Shown here piece after piece: positions 34,372 through 43,997 of a DNA stretch of 64,000 nt. Under the pieces are notes generated by a model. That model searched no databases. It was not told the origin of the DNA and saw nothing but the letters and a program-made list of their open reading frames with translations. This DNA comes from Dyadobacter luteus (GTDB lineage: Bacteria > Bacteroidota > Bacteroidia > Cytophagales > Spirosomataceae): NCBI RefSeq assembly GCF_003383615.1, contig NZ_QNUL01000004.1, positions 186,001 to 250,000 on the forward strand, written 5' to 3'. The translations under genes were made by a program, and so were the position numbers. Every line of letters starts with the position of its first letter. The first letter of the stretch is position 1.

Positions 34372-35501
34372 CTTGATGTTGAGTATTTGACAGGTATTGT
34401 AAAATAGAAAGTGCTTCCTTGTCCCTGCTCTGACGTCACTCCGATAATCCCCGAATGCATGTCCACGATCTTCTTGCAATTTGCAAGTCCTATGCCGGTT
34501 CCTTCGTAAATGCTACGGGGATGTAGTCTTTGAAATATCATAAAAATACGCTCATGAAAAGCAGGTGCGATTCCAATTCCGTTATCCGTTACAGAAAACT
34601 TCCAATATTCGCCCTCTTGCTTGCAGCTTACATTCACGATGCCTTGTTGTCCTGTTTTTCTAAACTTAATTGCATTCGATATCAGGTTTTGAAACAGCTG
34701 TCGTATTTCCAGAGGGAAAGCGGTAATGACCGGAAGGTTTTCATAGGTGAGTGATGCCCCTGAATTTCTCAGGCTGGCCGACATATCTTCTTTAATAGCC
34801 TCCATTAGTTGCATACAATCTACTTCTGTGCGAACTGCTTTACTGCCCAGACGGGAATAGTCCAGTAATCCGCGGATCAGTCCGCTCATGCGGTCGGCAG
34901 ATTGGTGAATAACGTTCAGGTATAGCTCGACGCCGGTTTCAAACACATAAGGAAATTCATCCTTGGCCAGATCCATGAAATCTTTGATAGTAAGAAGTGG
35001 CTCCTGCAGATCATGTGAGGCGATGTATACGAACTGCTCCAGTTCACGGTTTTTTTGTTTCAATTCTGCCAGCTGGTCTTTGATAAGCTGCTCATTAAGG
35101 ATGCGTTCTGTCAGGTCTCTGGTGATTTTACAAAAGCCAGTGACAACGCCGTTGGAATCATGACTTGCCGTGATCACCACAGCGCCCCAAAATGTAGTTC
35201 CGTCACGTCTCACTCTCCACCCCTCATGGTATGCACGCCCATCTTTGTATGCAAGGCTTAGCAAACTGGCGGGTAGTCCATCGCTCTGATCACCTGGCGT
35301 GTAGAAAACCGAGAAATTCTTTCCAATGATATCATGAGCAGTATATCCCTTGATTTTTTCTGCACCTCTGTTCCACGACTCAATTGTACCGGATAAATCC
35401 AGGGAGATAATGGCATAGTCTTCAATTTCGTCAAGCGTATTCAGTAATCGCAGCTGAGGATCTTCGTATAACATGTTAGAGCAGGTGATTGAGAAAAGCA
35501 T
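34368..35501 (-). CDS. PAS-domain sensor histidine kinase
   Basis: A 377-residue soluble kinase. A single PAS domain (about 15-135: AIISLDLSGTIESWNRGAEK, with the GYTAHDIIGKNFSVF core) is followed by a short coiled coil. The HisKA domain contains His163 (YIASHDLQEPL), and the HATPase domain has NLISNAIKFR, DNGIGIAP and GTGIGLANC boxes. It may start at the first ATG or at residue 10. The single PAS, the DLQEPL H-box and coupling to a stand-alone receiver make it a two-component pair with the 33940-34371 gene. The related six-PAS kinase at 29766 lies less than 2 kb away. Confidence 0.92.
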   Translation of the reverse strand: MLFSITCSNMLYEDPQLRLLNTLDEIEDYAIISLDLSGTIESWNRGAEKIKGYTAHDIIGKNFSVFYTPGDQSDGLPASLLSLAYKDGRAYHEGWRVRRDGTTFWGAVVITASHDSNGVVTGFCKITRDLTERILNEQLIKDQLAELKQKNRELEQFVYIASHDLQEPLLTIKDFMDLAKDEFPYVFETGVELYLNVIHQSADRMSGLIRGLLDYSRLGSKAVRTEVDCMQLMEAIKEDMSASLRNSGASLTYENLPVITAFPLEIRQLFQNLISNAIKFRKTGQQGIVNVSCKQEGEYWKFSVTDNGIGIAPAFHERIFMIFQRLHPRSIYEGTGIGLANCKKIVDMHSGIIGVTSEQGQGSTFYFTIPVKYSTSR

Positions 35502-35702
35502 GCGGTGTGATCATGCTTGTAGAACTTTTACGCGAAAATAGTTCGAAAAGGTGCAGGTTCAGAGGTTTCTGTGGTAAATATTTAGAAACCTGTGGTGAAA
35601 GGCAGTGTCGTATCCGGCTTATGATTGATTTGTACTACATGAATTTTTGAATTCAGTAGTTAAACTGCGACTGTTGTGTAGTTGTAGATTTAGTTCGTTG
35701 TC

Positions 35703-36707
35703 CTATTTCAATGCCGTCAAACCATTTTCATAGGCGGAAGACCCAAGCAATTGCCAGCTGAATACTATACCCACAGGGTGGTGGTCGGAGAGCGGAATAT
35801 CACTCTCATTTTTGAATAATTGATGTTGTACCTGATAATCCGACACCAGCAGTTTTACTTGATCATTACTTCGATACAGAATTTTGTCAATAGATTCTGT
35901 TTGATTGTTGACTTGCAGGATACGATCATCCGGAAGTCGGGTGGTTACAACAGGGAGTTTCTGTCTTCCCAGTTCCAGCCAGGCATCTTTCAGATTATTT
36001 TTGCTTAACAGTTCAGGCAGATTATCCAGATGAAAATCGTAATGTGCATTCAGATCACCCATAATGATAACTGCCTGGTTCGCTGACTTTTTTTCTATGA
36101 AAGCTGAAAGTTGTCTGATATTTTCCCGGCGGGCTGCCGCTGCGGATGGGTGGTTATAGGCGTTGGTATGCACATTATACAAATCAATAAACTGGTCTTT
36201 CGCAATCTGTAGTCTCGAATAGGTAAAGCCTTTAGGCGTGAGACAATCAGCTCCCGTACAATGTGACCATGGAATGCGGACAGTTTGGTGTACTGGATAA
36301 TGGGAAAGCGTATTGAGCCCGTCTCCGAAAGGAACCTTCCCTTTTGTTTTGGTTCGGAAGCTGTGGCTGTTTCCTGAGTGATACAGGTATTTATTGTAAT
36401 TAAAATCTTCCTGAACGTTGACAACGTCGAATTGATTGATCAGCCGTCCGATCCGGGCGATGCTGGATGCTCTTTTTGTTTTAGCACTGGAAATGATCTC
36501 AGGAAGCCCGGCGATATTATAGGTTAGAACAGAAAATGATCCGCACCTAAGGGTGTCACATCCTTGCAAGCCATTCGTAGATGAGTGTACTGGTATGTTT
36601 TCTCTTGCCGATACAACTTCCCATCCCGTCAACGGTATAATCAGGAAAACAAAAGCCATCGCAACTTGTAATACCGCTCTGTTTCTGACAGTAAGTTTCA
36701 GGCTCAT
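35703..36707 (-). CDS. exported endonuclease/exonuclease/phosphatase family phosphodiesterase, sphingomyelinase-like
   Basis: A 334-residue DNase I-fold protein. Start ATG 36707; the longer frame to 36728 begins at a TTG. A hydrophobic N-terminal segment at 11-30 would export or anchor it. Catalytic landmarks are Asn64 in LTYNIAGLPE, Glu100 in NVQEDF, Asp218 and Asn220 in MGDLNAHYD, and the C-terminal LSDHHP (Asp308, His309). The VQEDFNYNKYL form and the long central loop resemble bacterial neutral sphingomyelinase/phospholipase C-like members rather than nucleases. It is divergent from a TonB-dependent receptor gene, and a glycerophosphodiesterase is encoded beyond that. Confidence 0.85.
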   Translation of the reverse strand: MSLKLTVRNRAVLQVAMAFVFLIIPLTGWEVVSARENIPVHSSTNGLQGCDTLRCGSFSVLTYNIAGLPEIISSAKTKRASSIARIGRLINQFDVVNVQEDFNYNKYLYHSGNSHSFRTKTKGKVPFGDGLNTLSHYPVHQTVRIPWSHCTGADCLTPKGFTYSRLQIAKDQFIDLYNVHTNAYNHPSAAAARRENIRQLSAFIEKKSANQAVIIMGDLNAHYDFHLDNLPELLSKNNLKDAWLELGRQKLPVVTTRLPDDRILQVNNQTESIDKILYRSNDQVKLLVSDYQVQHQLFKNESDIPLSDHHPVGIVFSWQLLGSSAYENGLTALK

Positions 36708-36921
36708 CTGATCTGGTTTTGAGCCCAAATGTACTGTCTGTTAATTACCTCATTTGTAATTCAATATTAAGCTTTCATTACGAAACTGAGTCTTTTTTAC
36801 GCCTTGTATAAATACCGGATTTCTCGGAATTTTCACAATTCGTTAATGATTTGGTAACCGACAGGGCTCGAAAAACTTTTTCATTTGTCGAATTATTTAA
36901 TACAAAAATGAAATTGTTCTT

Positions 36922-39900
36922 ATGTTAAGAAAGAATTTACTTCTATTAATGATGCTCCTGTCTGCCTGCTTTTTTTCAGGCTCCGAACTGTGGGCACAAA
37001 CCACTCAGGCTTCCATTTCAGGTACTATTTCTGATAGCCAGAAAGCAGAACTTCCCGGGGCTACAGTGCAGGTACGTAATGAATCAACTGGTTTTACAAC
37101 AGGTACGACTACTAATGCGAAAGGTGAATATGCTTTCAAAGAATTACCATTGGGTGGTCCTTACACGGTTACTGTTTCTTTTGTAGGTTACGGCGAACAA
37201 CGCCAAACGGGCTATATGCTCAACCAGGGTGATGCGATTAAAATCAAAATCGCCATGCAGGAAACTGACCAGACACTGGAAGTAGTGCAGGTTGTGGCAT
37301 CAGGCTTGAAAAATAAGATTGAAAACATCGGTGCTTCTACTGCGATTTCAGCAAAAGATATTACAAGGCTTCCCGTGAACGGAAGAAACTTTACTTCATT
37401 GATGGATTTGTCTCCGTTGAGCCGTGGCGGTAATATTTCCGGGCAGCTGGGTTCCTCTACCAACTACACGATTGATGGGATGAATGCGAAAAACCCGACG
37501 TCTGCCGGTGCTACAACCAGCCGAAGTGGTGCTCCGTATTCAATCTCTATTGAAGCTGTGCGTGAGTTTCAGGTGGTAACGAATCAATATGATGTGACTT
37601 ACGGACGTGCCGGCGGTGGAACCGTAAGCGCAGTAACAAAGTCGGGTACTAACCAATTGAGCGGAAGTATATTTAACTATAGCCGTGCTAACTGGTTGTC
37701 GAGTGGTTATGATATCCGTGGAAACAAAATCAATAACAAATTTTCAACCAACCAGTTCGGTTTTTCTTTGGGCGGCCCGATCATCAAGGATAAACTACAT
37801 TTCTTCGTTGCATGGGATCATCAGCAGGATTCACGTCCTTTTGTAATTGCTGACGTTCGTTCTCCGATAGATGAAAACCGCTTCAACATTACACGTGCTA
37901 CCCTGGATCAGTTTGTAGGCATTGCACGTTCCAAATATGGTGTGAGCAATGATGACCAGTATGGTACCTTCGACAAGAAAAGAGGATCTGATGCCGCTTT
38001 TGCACGTATAGACTGGCAGATCAACAGAAAGAATCTTCTGACAGTGCGTAACAACTTCACAAGCGACAGAAACAAACTGGGCCTGACGGATAACTCTTCA
38101 ATCAATATTTACGAATCTACAGGAAACGATTACAACGTAGACAATAGCTTGCTGGCTTCTCTTCGTTCTTCGATCAACCCTCGTTTGACAAACGAATTGA
38201 AAGTGCAGCATCTATACACCCACCAGAAAAGCAGTCCTGGTGATCAGCTTCCGGGTGCCAACATTCCGCGTGCTATTGTTGAAAATGTAAACTCTGTCCT
38301 TAGCGATGGTACATCTAAGGCGGTAGGTAGCATCCAGATGGGCGGTCACCGTTTTGCGCAGGAAGGATTTACCAACAACGTTTTGCAATTGGTAGATAAT
38401 CTTTACTTCAACACAGATAAAGTTCAGTACACGTTTGGTTTGGATTTGATGTATACCGGATCGAAGTCAACCTATGGTAGTGAAGTAAATGGTCGTTTTC
38501 ACTATACCGTAGACGCTCCAAATAACAGAACGGCGCTTCAGCAATTTGAAGACTTGAAACCCTACCGCTACTACCGCGAAGTTCCTTTGATGGACGACTG
38601 GTCGGTGAAAGGCAATATTATGAATGCCGGAGTCTACGGTCAGCTTAAAACGCAGCTCGCAACAGGTCTTGATGTGGTAGCAGGTCTTCGGGTGGATTAT
38701 GCGCACTATCCCACTTCGCCTCTGAACCAGACTTTGTACGACGAGCTGCAGATCCGTACCGATCACCGTTTAAAATCATTTGTGGTTCAGCCGCGTGCAC
38801 AGTTTACTTGGGATATCGGCGAGCGTCATAAGGACATCATCCGTGTAGGGGGAGGTATTTTTGCGTCAGATATCAATAACTATGTGTTGATTAACAACCT
38901 CACTTTTGATGGTAAGCACCTGGCTACTGTAGATGTACGCGGTGTGAATGTACCGACTCCGGATTTCGCTGCTTACAGAAATGATTACAACAGCATTCCA
39001 AGTCTGGCTTCCCAGCAACTGCCAACGATCAACACAAACGGCGCTGATGCACGTGTACCTGTGATGTACAAGGCGAATGCTTCTTACAGCCACTATTTTA
39101 CGGATAGATTAAGAGTTGGTATTGCCGGATATATGACTTTGGGACGCAATAACTACTTCTATGTAGATCGCAACATGGTGGACCAGCCTTTCTTCCGTTT
39201 GGCTGAAGAAGCGAACAGAGGTGTATATGTGCCGCTGGAGTCTATGCCTACAAACGGAGCCGGTGACTGGCTTCTGGGTCGTAAGAGTCAGAAATTTGGG
39301 CGTGTACTGGAGCTGAACAGCGAAGGAAAAGTAAATCAGTTTGCTTTCGTGGCAGATGCGACTTTCCGTTATTTCAAAGACGGGGAAATTACTGCGAGTT
39401 ATACTTACAACGATACAAGAGACAATACTTCTTATAATGGAAACGTGGCGAACACAGCAACTCTTTCCCTGCCGGTGAAGGATGATCCGAGAGATTTGAG
39501 CATGATGACTTATTCGGACAACCACTTCCGTCATAAGATTGTTTTCTTCGGTTCTCTACCATCATTTTATGGTATCAACGTAGGACTTCGCTATTCAGGA
39601 ATTGGTGGTACACGTTACACATTGTTGTCGGGTGCTAACAACAACGGAGACTTTGTAGCCGGGCAAAATGACCTTGCATTCGTATTTGACAGAAACAATG
39701 GAAGCGTTCCTGAAAACGTAAGACAGGGACTTCAGGCTATTCTGGATAATCCAAATGCAAGCCAGAGTATGAAGGATTATATCACTAAATATTCAGGCAA
39801 AATGGCTGAGAGAAATGGTGGTATCAATGGTTTCTATGGGGTGTTTGACCTGCGTGCTTCCAAGAAGTTCAACTTCTATAAGAGCCATGCACTTGAACTT

Positions 39901-40134
39901 TCCATCGATATTTTCAACGTTGCTAACTTCCTGAACAAAAGCTGGGGAACCAACAAGTCGTTGGGTACACAGGCACTGTACGCATTGGGTATTCCTGCAA
40001 GTCAGGGCTCACCAGCTGTACCTGGTTTTGATAAAACCAACCAACGTTATGTATACCGCGTCAATACTGCCGGTGTTGTTACTCCTTCGGGTAATCCTTA
40101 TCAGTGCCAGCTGGGAATACGTTACAGCTTCTGA
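36922..40134 (+). CDS. Oar-like TonB-dependent receptor
   Basis: A 1070-residue outer membrane receptor. The signal peptide ends near ELWAQ (about 25). A carboxypeptidase-like regulatory domain spans 30-115 (ASISGTISDSQKAELPGATV, YTVTVSFVGYGEQ). The plug follows (about 125-250: VNGRNFTSLMDLSPLSRGG, TNQYDVTYGRAGGGTVSAVT), then a 22-strand-type barrel to the C-terminal YQCQLGIRYSF, whose terminal Phe is the usual barrel assembly signal. This is the pattern of the Oar/OmpA-related TonB-dependent proteins. The cargo is not indicated by sequence. A terminator and then a glycerophosphodiesterase gene follow. Confidence 0.92.
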   Translation: MLRKNLLLLMMLLSACFFSGSELWAQTTQASISGTISDSQKAELPGATVQVRNESTGFTTGTTTNAKGEYAFKELPLGGPYTVTVSFVGYGEQRQTGYMLNQGDAIKIKIAMQETDQTLEVVQVVASGLKNKIENIGASTAISAKDITRLPVNGRNFTSLMDLSPLSRGGNISGQLGSSTNYTIDGMNAKNPTSAGATTSRSGAPYSISIEAVREFQVVTNQYDVTYGRAGGGTVSAVTKSGTNQLSGSIFNYSRANWLSSGYDIRGNKINNKFSTNQFGFSLGGPIIKDKLHFFVAWDHQQDSRPFVIADVRSPIDENRFNITRATLDQFVGIARSKYGVSNDDQYGTFDKKRGSDAAFARIDWQINRKNLLTVRNNFTSDRNKLGLTDNSSINIYESTGNDYNVDNSLLASLRSSINPRLTNELKVQHLYTHQKSSPGDQLPGANIPRAIVENVNSVLSDGTSKAVGSIQMGGHRFAQEGFTNNVLQLVDNLYFNTDKVQYTFGLDLMYTGSKSTYGSEVNGRFHYTVDAPNNRTALQQFEDLKPYRYYREVPLMDDWSVKGNIMNAGVYGQLKTQLATGLDVVAGLRVDYAHYPTSPLNQTLYDELQIRTDHRLKSFVVQPRAQFTWDIGERHKDIIRVGGGIFASDINNYVLINNLTFDGKHLATVDVRGVNVPTPDFAAYRNDYNSIPSLASQQLPTINTNGADARVPVMYKANASYSHYFTDRLRVGIAGYMTLGRNNYFYVDRNMVDQPFFRLAEEANRGVYVPLESMPTNGAGDWLLGRKSQKFGRVLELNSEGKVNQFAFVADATFRYFKDGEITASYTYNDTRDNTSYNGNVANTATLSLPVKDDPRDLSMMTYSDNHFRHKIVFFGSLPSFYGINVGLRYSGIGGTRYTLLSGANNNGDFVAGQNDLAFVFDRNNGSVPENVRQGLQAILDNPNASQSMKDYITKYSGKMAERNGGINGFYGVFDLRASKKFNFYKSHALELSIDIFNVANFLNKSWGTNKSLGTQALYALGIPASQGSPAVPGFDKTNQRYVYRVNTAGVVTPSGNPYQCQLGIRYSF

Positions 40135-40148
40135 TTTTTGAGTAAACG

Positions 40149-40184
40149 AAAGAGGTGTTCGAAACAAACGGGCACCTCTTTTTC
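40149..40184 (+). terminator. terminator after the TonB-dependent receptor gene
   Basis: AAAGAGGTG (40149-40157) and CACCTCTTT (40173-40181) pair around a 15-nt loop, followed by a T-run. It lies before the glycerophosphodiesterase start at 40207, so that gene may depend on read-through or on its own unseen promoter. Confidence 0.75.
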
Positions 40185-40206
40185 TTTCATCACCATTTAT
40201 TACAAT

Positions 40207-41067
40207 ATGAAAAAGACACTTTTTATTCTTTTATGCACTTCGGGTGCAGTATTCGGGCAGTCAACGCTTGACAAACAAGGTCACAGAGGATCGCGTGGCC
40301 TGATGCCTGAAAATACGATTCCGGCCATGATCAAGGCTATGGACATTGGTGTGAATACGCTTGAACTTGACGTGGTTATTTCCAAAGATGGGCAGGTCGT
40401 AGTTTCGCACGATACCTATTTGTCTTCTGACTTCATGCGCCACCCGGATGGAACCGATATTAGTCCGACCGAAGCGAAGGAATTGATTCTGTTTCAGATG
40501 CCGTATGAGCAGATCAAAAAGTTTGATGCCGGAACCAAACCCCATGCGCAGTTTCCACAACAGAAGAAGTTCAAAACCTACAGACCTTTGTTGTCTGATA
40601 TGATCGATTCGGTAGAAGTATATGCCTCTAAAAAGGGAATGAAAGCTCCGAAGTATAATATTGAGATTAAATCTTCTCCAAAAGGGGACGGAGAGCACCA
40701 TCCGGCGCCGCAAGAATTTGTAGACATGGTCATGAAGGTATGTGGCAGTAAAAAGCTGGGTGACAGACTTACCATTCAATCATTTGATGTGAGACCGTTG
40801 CAGGTTCTCCATAAGAGCTATCCCAAAGTCATCCTTTCTTATCTGACAGCTAATCCTAAAACAGTTCTGGAAAATCTTGAATTACTTGGTTTTACACCAC
40901 AGATATACAGTCCTTACTACAAAACTGTAACGGCGGCTTCTGTGAAGGAATGTCATGATCTGAAAATGCAGGTGGTGCCCTGGACGGTAAATACCAAAGA
41001 GGAAATAAAGCAACTCGCTGGTTTGGGAGTGGATGGAATCATATCTGATTATCCGGATTTGTTCTGA
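40207..41067 (+). CDS. glycerophosphodiester phosphodiesterase, secreted
   Basis: A 286-residue enzyme. The ATG at 40207 gives a clean signal peptide (MKKTLFILLCTSGAVFGQS); the frame is open 69 nt further upstream, but through the terminator. GDPD motifs: His26-Arg27 in GHRGSRGLMPENT, Glu53 and Asp55 in LELDVV, His68 in VSHDT, and a C-terminal VVPWTVNTKEE block. It hydrolyses deacylated phospholipid head groups to glycerol 3-phosphate plus the alcohol, with a divalent metal. It is a periplasmic or surface enzyme by its leader. The neighbours are a receptor and a sphingomyelinase-like enzyme. Confidence 0.92.
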   Translation: MKKTLFILLCTSGAVFGQSTLDKQGHRGSRGLMPENTIPAMIKAMDIGVNTLELDVVISKDGQVVVSHDTYLSSDFMRHPDGTDISPTEAKELILFQMPYEQIKKFDAGTKPHAQFPQQKKFKTYRPLLSDMIDSVEVYASKKGMKAPKYNIEIKSSPKGDGEHHPAPQEFVDMVMKVCGSKKLGDRLTIQSFDVRPLQVLHKSYPKVILSYLTANPKTVLENLELLGFTPQIYSPYYKTVTAASVKECHDLKMQVVPWTVNTKEEIKQLAGLGVDGIISDYPDLF

Positions 41068-41085
41068 GACAGATTTTAAGAATGA

Positions 41086-41133
41086 TACCCAACGCAAAAA
41101 GGTTACCATTTGGTAACCTTTTTGCGTTGGGTA
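41086..41133. terminator. bidirectional terminator between the glycerophosphodiesterase and sugar isomerase genes
   Basis: A perfect 23-bp inverted repeat (41086-41108 and 41111-41133) with a 2-nt loop contains an A5/T5 run in each arm. The flanking genes are convergent. Confidence 0.85.
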
Positions 41134-41151
41134 AGACTCGGTTTTTAAAAC

Positions 41152-42021
41152 CTACACCGACAACTTCTTCATATACTCCGCATCGTTTTTCAGACTTACC
41201 AGCGGTGATTCAGGATACTCTTCCTGCTCTACAAGGAAATACTTGATACCGCTATCCAGCGCCAGACGAAGCGTTTTCTTGAAGTCTACACTTCCTTTGC
41301 CAAGGTCGTTCTGGATGGGTTTGCCGTTTTCTTTTTTGTAATCCTTCACATGGCAAAGCTCGTAACGTTTGCCATATTTTTTAAGGTGAGCGCCTGTATC
41401 AACACCTGCAACGTCGATCCAGCAAAGATCCAGCTCAAACATCACCAATTTAGGATCTGTGTTTTCCAGCAGGTAGTCCTGTGGCAATTTGCCGTCTAGT
41501 TCTTTGAATGAGTAATCGTGATTGTGGTATCCGAATTTCAGACCCGAAGCTTTCACTTGCTCACCAACCTTATTGAAATTCTCAGCTATTTTCTTCCAGT
41601 CGTCCCAGCTTTTCTGTGGTCCGATCCATGGACAGATCAGATAACTCAAACCAGCTCCTGCAGCCATGTCGATTTGTTCTTTCAACAGATCGGGGTTTGC
41701 TGCCGCTTTGCTGAAATCGAAGTGGGTACTTACCATTTTTACGCCCAATCCATCCAGAAATGACTTAATCTCTTTCGGCTCCATTCCCCAAAGGAACCCT
41801 TTCGGGCCGCCGTAGCTTTCGAACTGTTTGTAGCCCATTTGAGCCAGTTTGGTCATTACTCCCTTCGGATCAGCCGGGAGAATATCGCGGGCGCTGTATA
41901 GCTGAACACCAAATGGATTGATCAGTTTCTTTGGTGCGCCTGCCAAGGCGTTAATTGTGTTTAAAGATAATGCACCAGCTGCAAGAAGGCCAGTGTTTGT
42001 CAAAAACTCTCTTCTGTTCAT
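41152..42021 (-). CDS. sugar phosphate isomerase/epimerase family protein, exported
   Basis: A 289-residue TIM-barrel protein of the xylose isomerase-like (AP endonuclease 2) superfamily. Its twin-arginine-like leader is MNRREFLTNTGLLAAGALSL. Metal and substrate landmarks include STHFDFSK, YLICPWIG, FGYHNHDYSF (conserved His and Asn), VMFELDLCWIDVAG and CHVKDYKKENG, and the Glu of FLVEQEEYPES. Members epimerise or isomerise free sugars. Next to a DUF1080 protein gene on the same strand, it fits the exported sugar-processing sets of Bacteroidota that handle 3-keto-glycosides, but the substrate is not shown. Confidence 0.9.
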   Translation of the reverse strand: MNRREFLTNTGLLAAGALSLNTINALAGAPKKLINPFGVQLYSARDILPADPKGVMTKLAQMGYKQFESYGGPKGFLWGMEPKEIKSFLDGLGVKMVSTHFDFSKAAANPDLLKEQIDMAAGAGLSYLICPWIGPQKSWDDWKKIAENFNKVGEQVKASGLKFGYHNHDYSFKELDGKLPQDYLLENTDPKLVMFELDLCWIDVAGVDTGAHLKKYGKRYELCHVKDYKKENGKPIQNDLGKGSVDFKKTLRLALDSGIKYFLVEQEEYPESPLVSLKNDAEYMKKLSV

Positions 42022-42083
42022 AGGTTAGTCGGTAGATTGAGCCGCATGCACGGCGAGATTGTTATAAGAAGGTGCAAGATGCA

Positions 42084-42806
42084 CTAAAGCTGCTTGATTT
42101 TGATGTTTCTGAAGGAGATTCCGTTCGCCCAATCCTGCAAAGCAAGGTGCCCTTTTGTATGTTTACCAAACTCGGGAAAGGTTTTGAAATTGCTTGCGGC
42201 AATTGCTTTTTTCCATTTTTCGGACTTAAGGTCTTCACTTGCAGTGAGTACGCCGTTGAGGTAAAATTCTATTTTGCCATTCACTTGTTTGATGCGCGAT
42301 TGATTCCATTCGCCAGGTGCTTTGGGAAGCACAGGATTCTTTTGTGGAAACAGATTAAACAGACAGCCGGCTCTTTTGGCTGGATTGGCAGTATGGTCGT
42401 TGTGGGATTTTTCCAAAAGCTGATATTCCGGTCCGGATGCCCATGCAGTCGGAAGTTCTTTCTTCTCCTGAACATTAATGAACAGACCGCTATTGCCGGC
42501 TTTTACAATTTTCCAGTCGAATTTCAGATCATAATTTTCAAATTGCTTATCAGAAATCAGATCGCCGTGCTGAGCCTGGTAATCATCGGCTTTACAATAC
42601 AGCTCCCCATTTTTGACATTCCAGGCCGAAGTGGTTTTCCCTTTGTTGTACAGGTGCCAGCCATTTGTCGATTTACCATCGAAAAGCAGCGACCAGCCTT
42701 CTTTTTGTTCTTGTGTAGTAAGTACATTGGGTTTTTGATCCGTGAATGATTGAGTGGTAACGGCAACGCCCAGCATAGCTGCCAGGTAAAGTATTTTCGC
42801 TTTCAT
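42084..42806 (-). CDS. DUF1080 / 3-keto-disaccharide hydrolase domain protein
   Basis: A 240-residue secreted protein. The start is the ATG at 42806, which opens a signal peptide (MKAKILYLAAMLGVAVTTQS); the frame runs upstream but overlaps the next gene. The DUF1080 jelly-roll is marked by WSLLFDGKSTNGWHLY, GDLISDKQFENYDLKFDWKI, NSGLFINVQEK, GPEYQLLEKSHND and the final ISFRNIKIKQL. Characterised relatives cleave 3-keto-disaccharides, and the fold is also close to lectins. It lies in the same orientation as the isomerase gene, 62 bp upstream of it, so an operon is likely. Confidence 0.9.
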   Translation of the reverse strand: MKAKILYLAAMLGVAVTTQSFTDQKPNVLTTQEQKEGWSLLFDGKSTNGWHLYNKGKTTSAWNVKNGELYCKADDYQAQHGDLISDKQFENYDLKFDWKIVKAGNSGLFINVQEKKELPTAWASGPEYQLLEKSHNDHTANPAKRAGCLFNLFPQKNPVLPKAPGEWNQSRIKQVNGKIEFYLNGVLTASEDLKSEKWKKAIAASNFKTFPEFGKHTKGHLALQDWANGISFRNIKIKQL

Positions 42807-42924
42807 AGTTGGGATTAGAATGATCGGTAATCTTGCAAAGATGGGTAAATTTGAAAGTAAGGACAAGACGAAATGAGCAATTCTATTTCCTTTGGTTAGC
42901 CTATAATCCACGGATCGGCTCTGA

Positions 42925-43758
42925 CTAATTCCATTTGTATGCAATGACTGTTTTGTTCAATGTTGGGATAATCAATAGCTTTTGCTGCGGTAGATACGCG
43001 ATATCAGCTGTGATTACTTTTTCGTTTCTTAAATCCAGAATCAGTTTCTTTTCTCCTTTGGCGTTGAGGTGGTAAATCGATCCTTGCCAGGCACCTGAAA
43101 CGAAATATCCGTCCTTGCCATCGCTTACAATTCCATCGCAATCGGTAATGCCTGAGGTAAACCCGGATAGTTTTTTAGTGGTTTTATCTACTGAGTAGAC
43201 AAGGCCGTTTTTCATATTCAGTACAAATACCCTGTCGTCAAGAGCCAGCAATCCGTTTGGAACAGACAGCAGGGAATCAGCAAGCCAGGTTTCAACTTTG
43301 TCACCGGAGATTCTATGAATTTTATTGGTTCTGCAGTCCGACACATAAAGGTCTCCCTTCCTGTCAATTGATACATCATTGAGGAACACAGCACCTTCTA
43401 TTTTATAAATATGTTCAATCTTAGCCTGATCTACATTGATCTGAACAACTCTGTCAATATCTGCGACATAAAGCTTATTTTGATACAAACCCATTCCCTG
43501 CGGGTTGTCCAGGCCGGTAATCCATTTTAAGGTCTGTATTTTTCCGTCTGTTTTGATCGTTGAAATGAAACCATTATTATCTCTGGCAAGGAAGTCTCCG
43601 TTGACGTTTGAAATGTAAATCACATCCTTTTTTATATCATAAACTGCTGATTCCGGTTTGAGAAATAGCGTATCGGTAGACCATGTGCGTGTTAGTGACT
43701 GGCAGAAACTTTCCAATGCGCCCAGGCTTAATAAAAGAGTCAGAATAGGTAATCTCAT
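42925..43758 (-). CDS. SMP-30/gluconolactonase-like beta-propeller protein
   Basis: A 277-residue secreted protein with signal peptide (MRLPILTLLLSLGALESFCQ). It has the repeated propeller strands of the SMP-30/gluconolactonase/NHL superfamily: KPESAVYDIKKDVIYISNVN, NPQGMGLYQNKLYVADID, LNDVSIDRKGDLYVSDCRTN, VPNGLLALDDRVFVLNMKNG and DCDGIVSDGKDGYFVSGAWQ. The N-x-x-D and S-D positions that bind the divalent ion in lactonases appear in blades 3-5, so lactonase activity is possible but not certain. It lies upstream of the DUF1080 gene on the same strand, and the three may act together on sugars. Confidence 0.82.
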   Translation of the reverse strand: MRLPILTLLLSLGALESFCQSLTRTWSTDTLFLKPESAVYDIKKDVIYISNVNGDFLARDNNGFISTIKTDGKIQTLKWITGLDNPQGMGLYQNKLYVADIDRVVQINVDQAKIEHIYKIEGAVFLNDVSIDRKGDLYVSDCRTNKIHRISGDKVETWLADSLLSVPNGLLALDDRVFVLNMKNGLVYSVDKTTKKLSGFTSGITDCDGIVSDGKDGYFVSGAWQGSIYHLNAKGEKKLILDLRNEKVITADIAYLPQQKLLIIPTLNKTVIAYKWN

Positions 43759-43997
43759 AAGGGTTTTATTTTTGAGTCTATGGTGCCAAAATCTGTTAGA
43801 ATGAAAGCGTTGATGTTGTAAGCCCTACTTAATATAGGCGGAATCTTACTGCTCAAATCAAATTTTCTTTCCCGAAAAATGGTTTGCAGATGCTGTTTTT
43901 GGTGTCACAAATGGCGTGAAATGTTTTGATAGGATTGCGTCAGGGCGTAGTTTCGGGCAATAGATGAAGATTGCATTGGCATAAAATTACACTTTGT

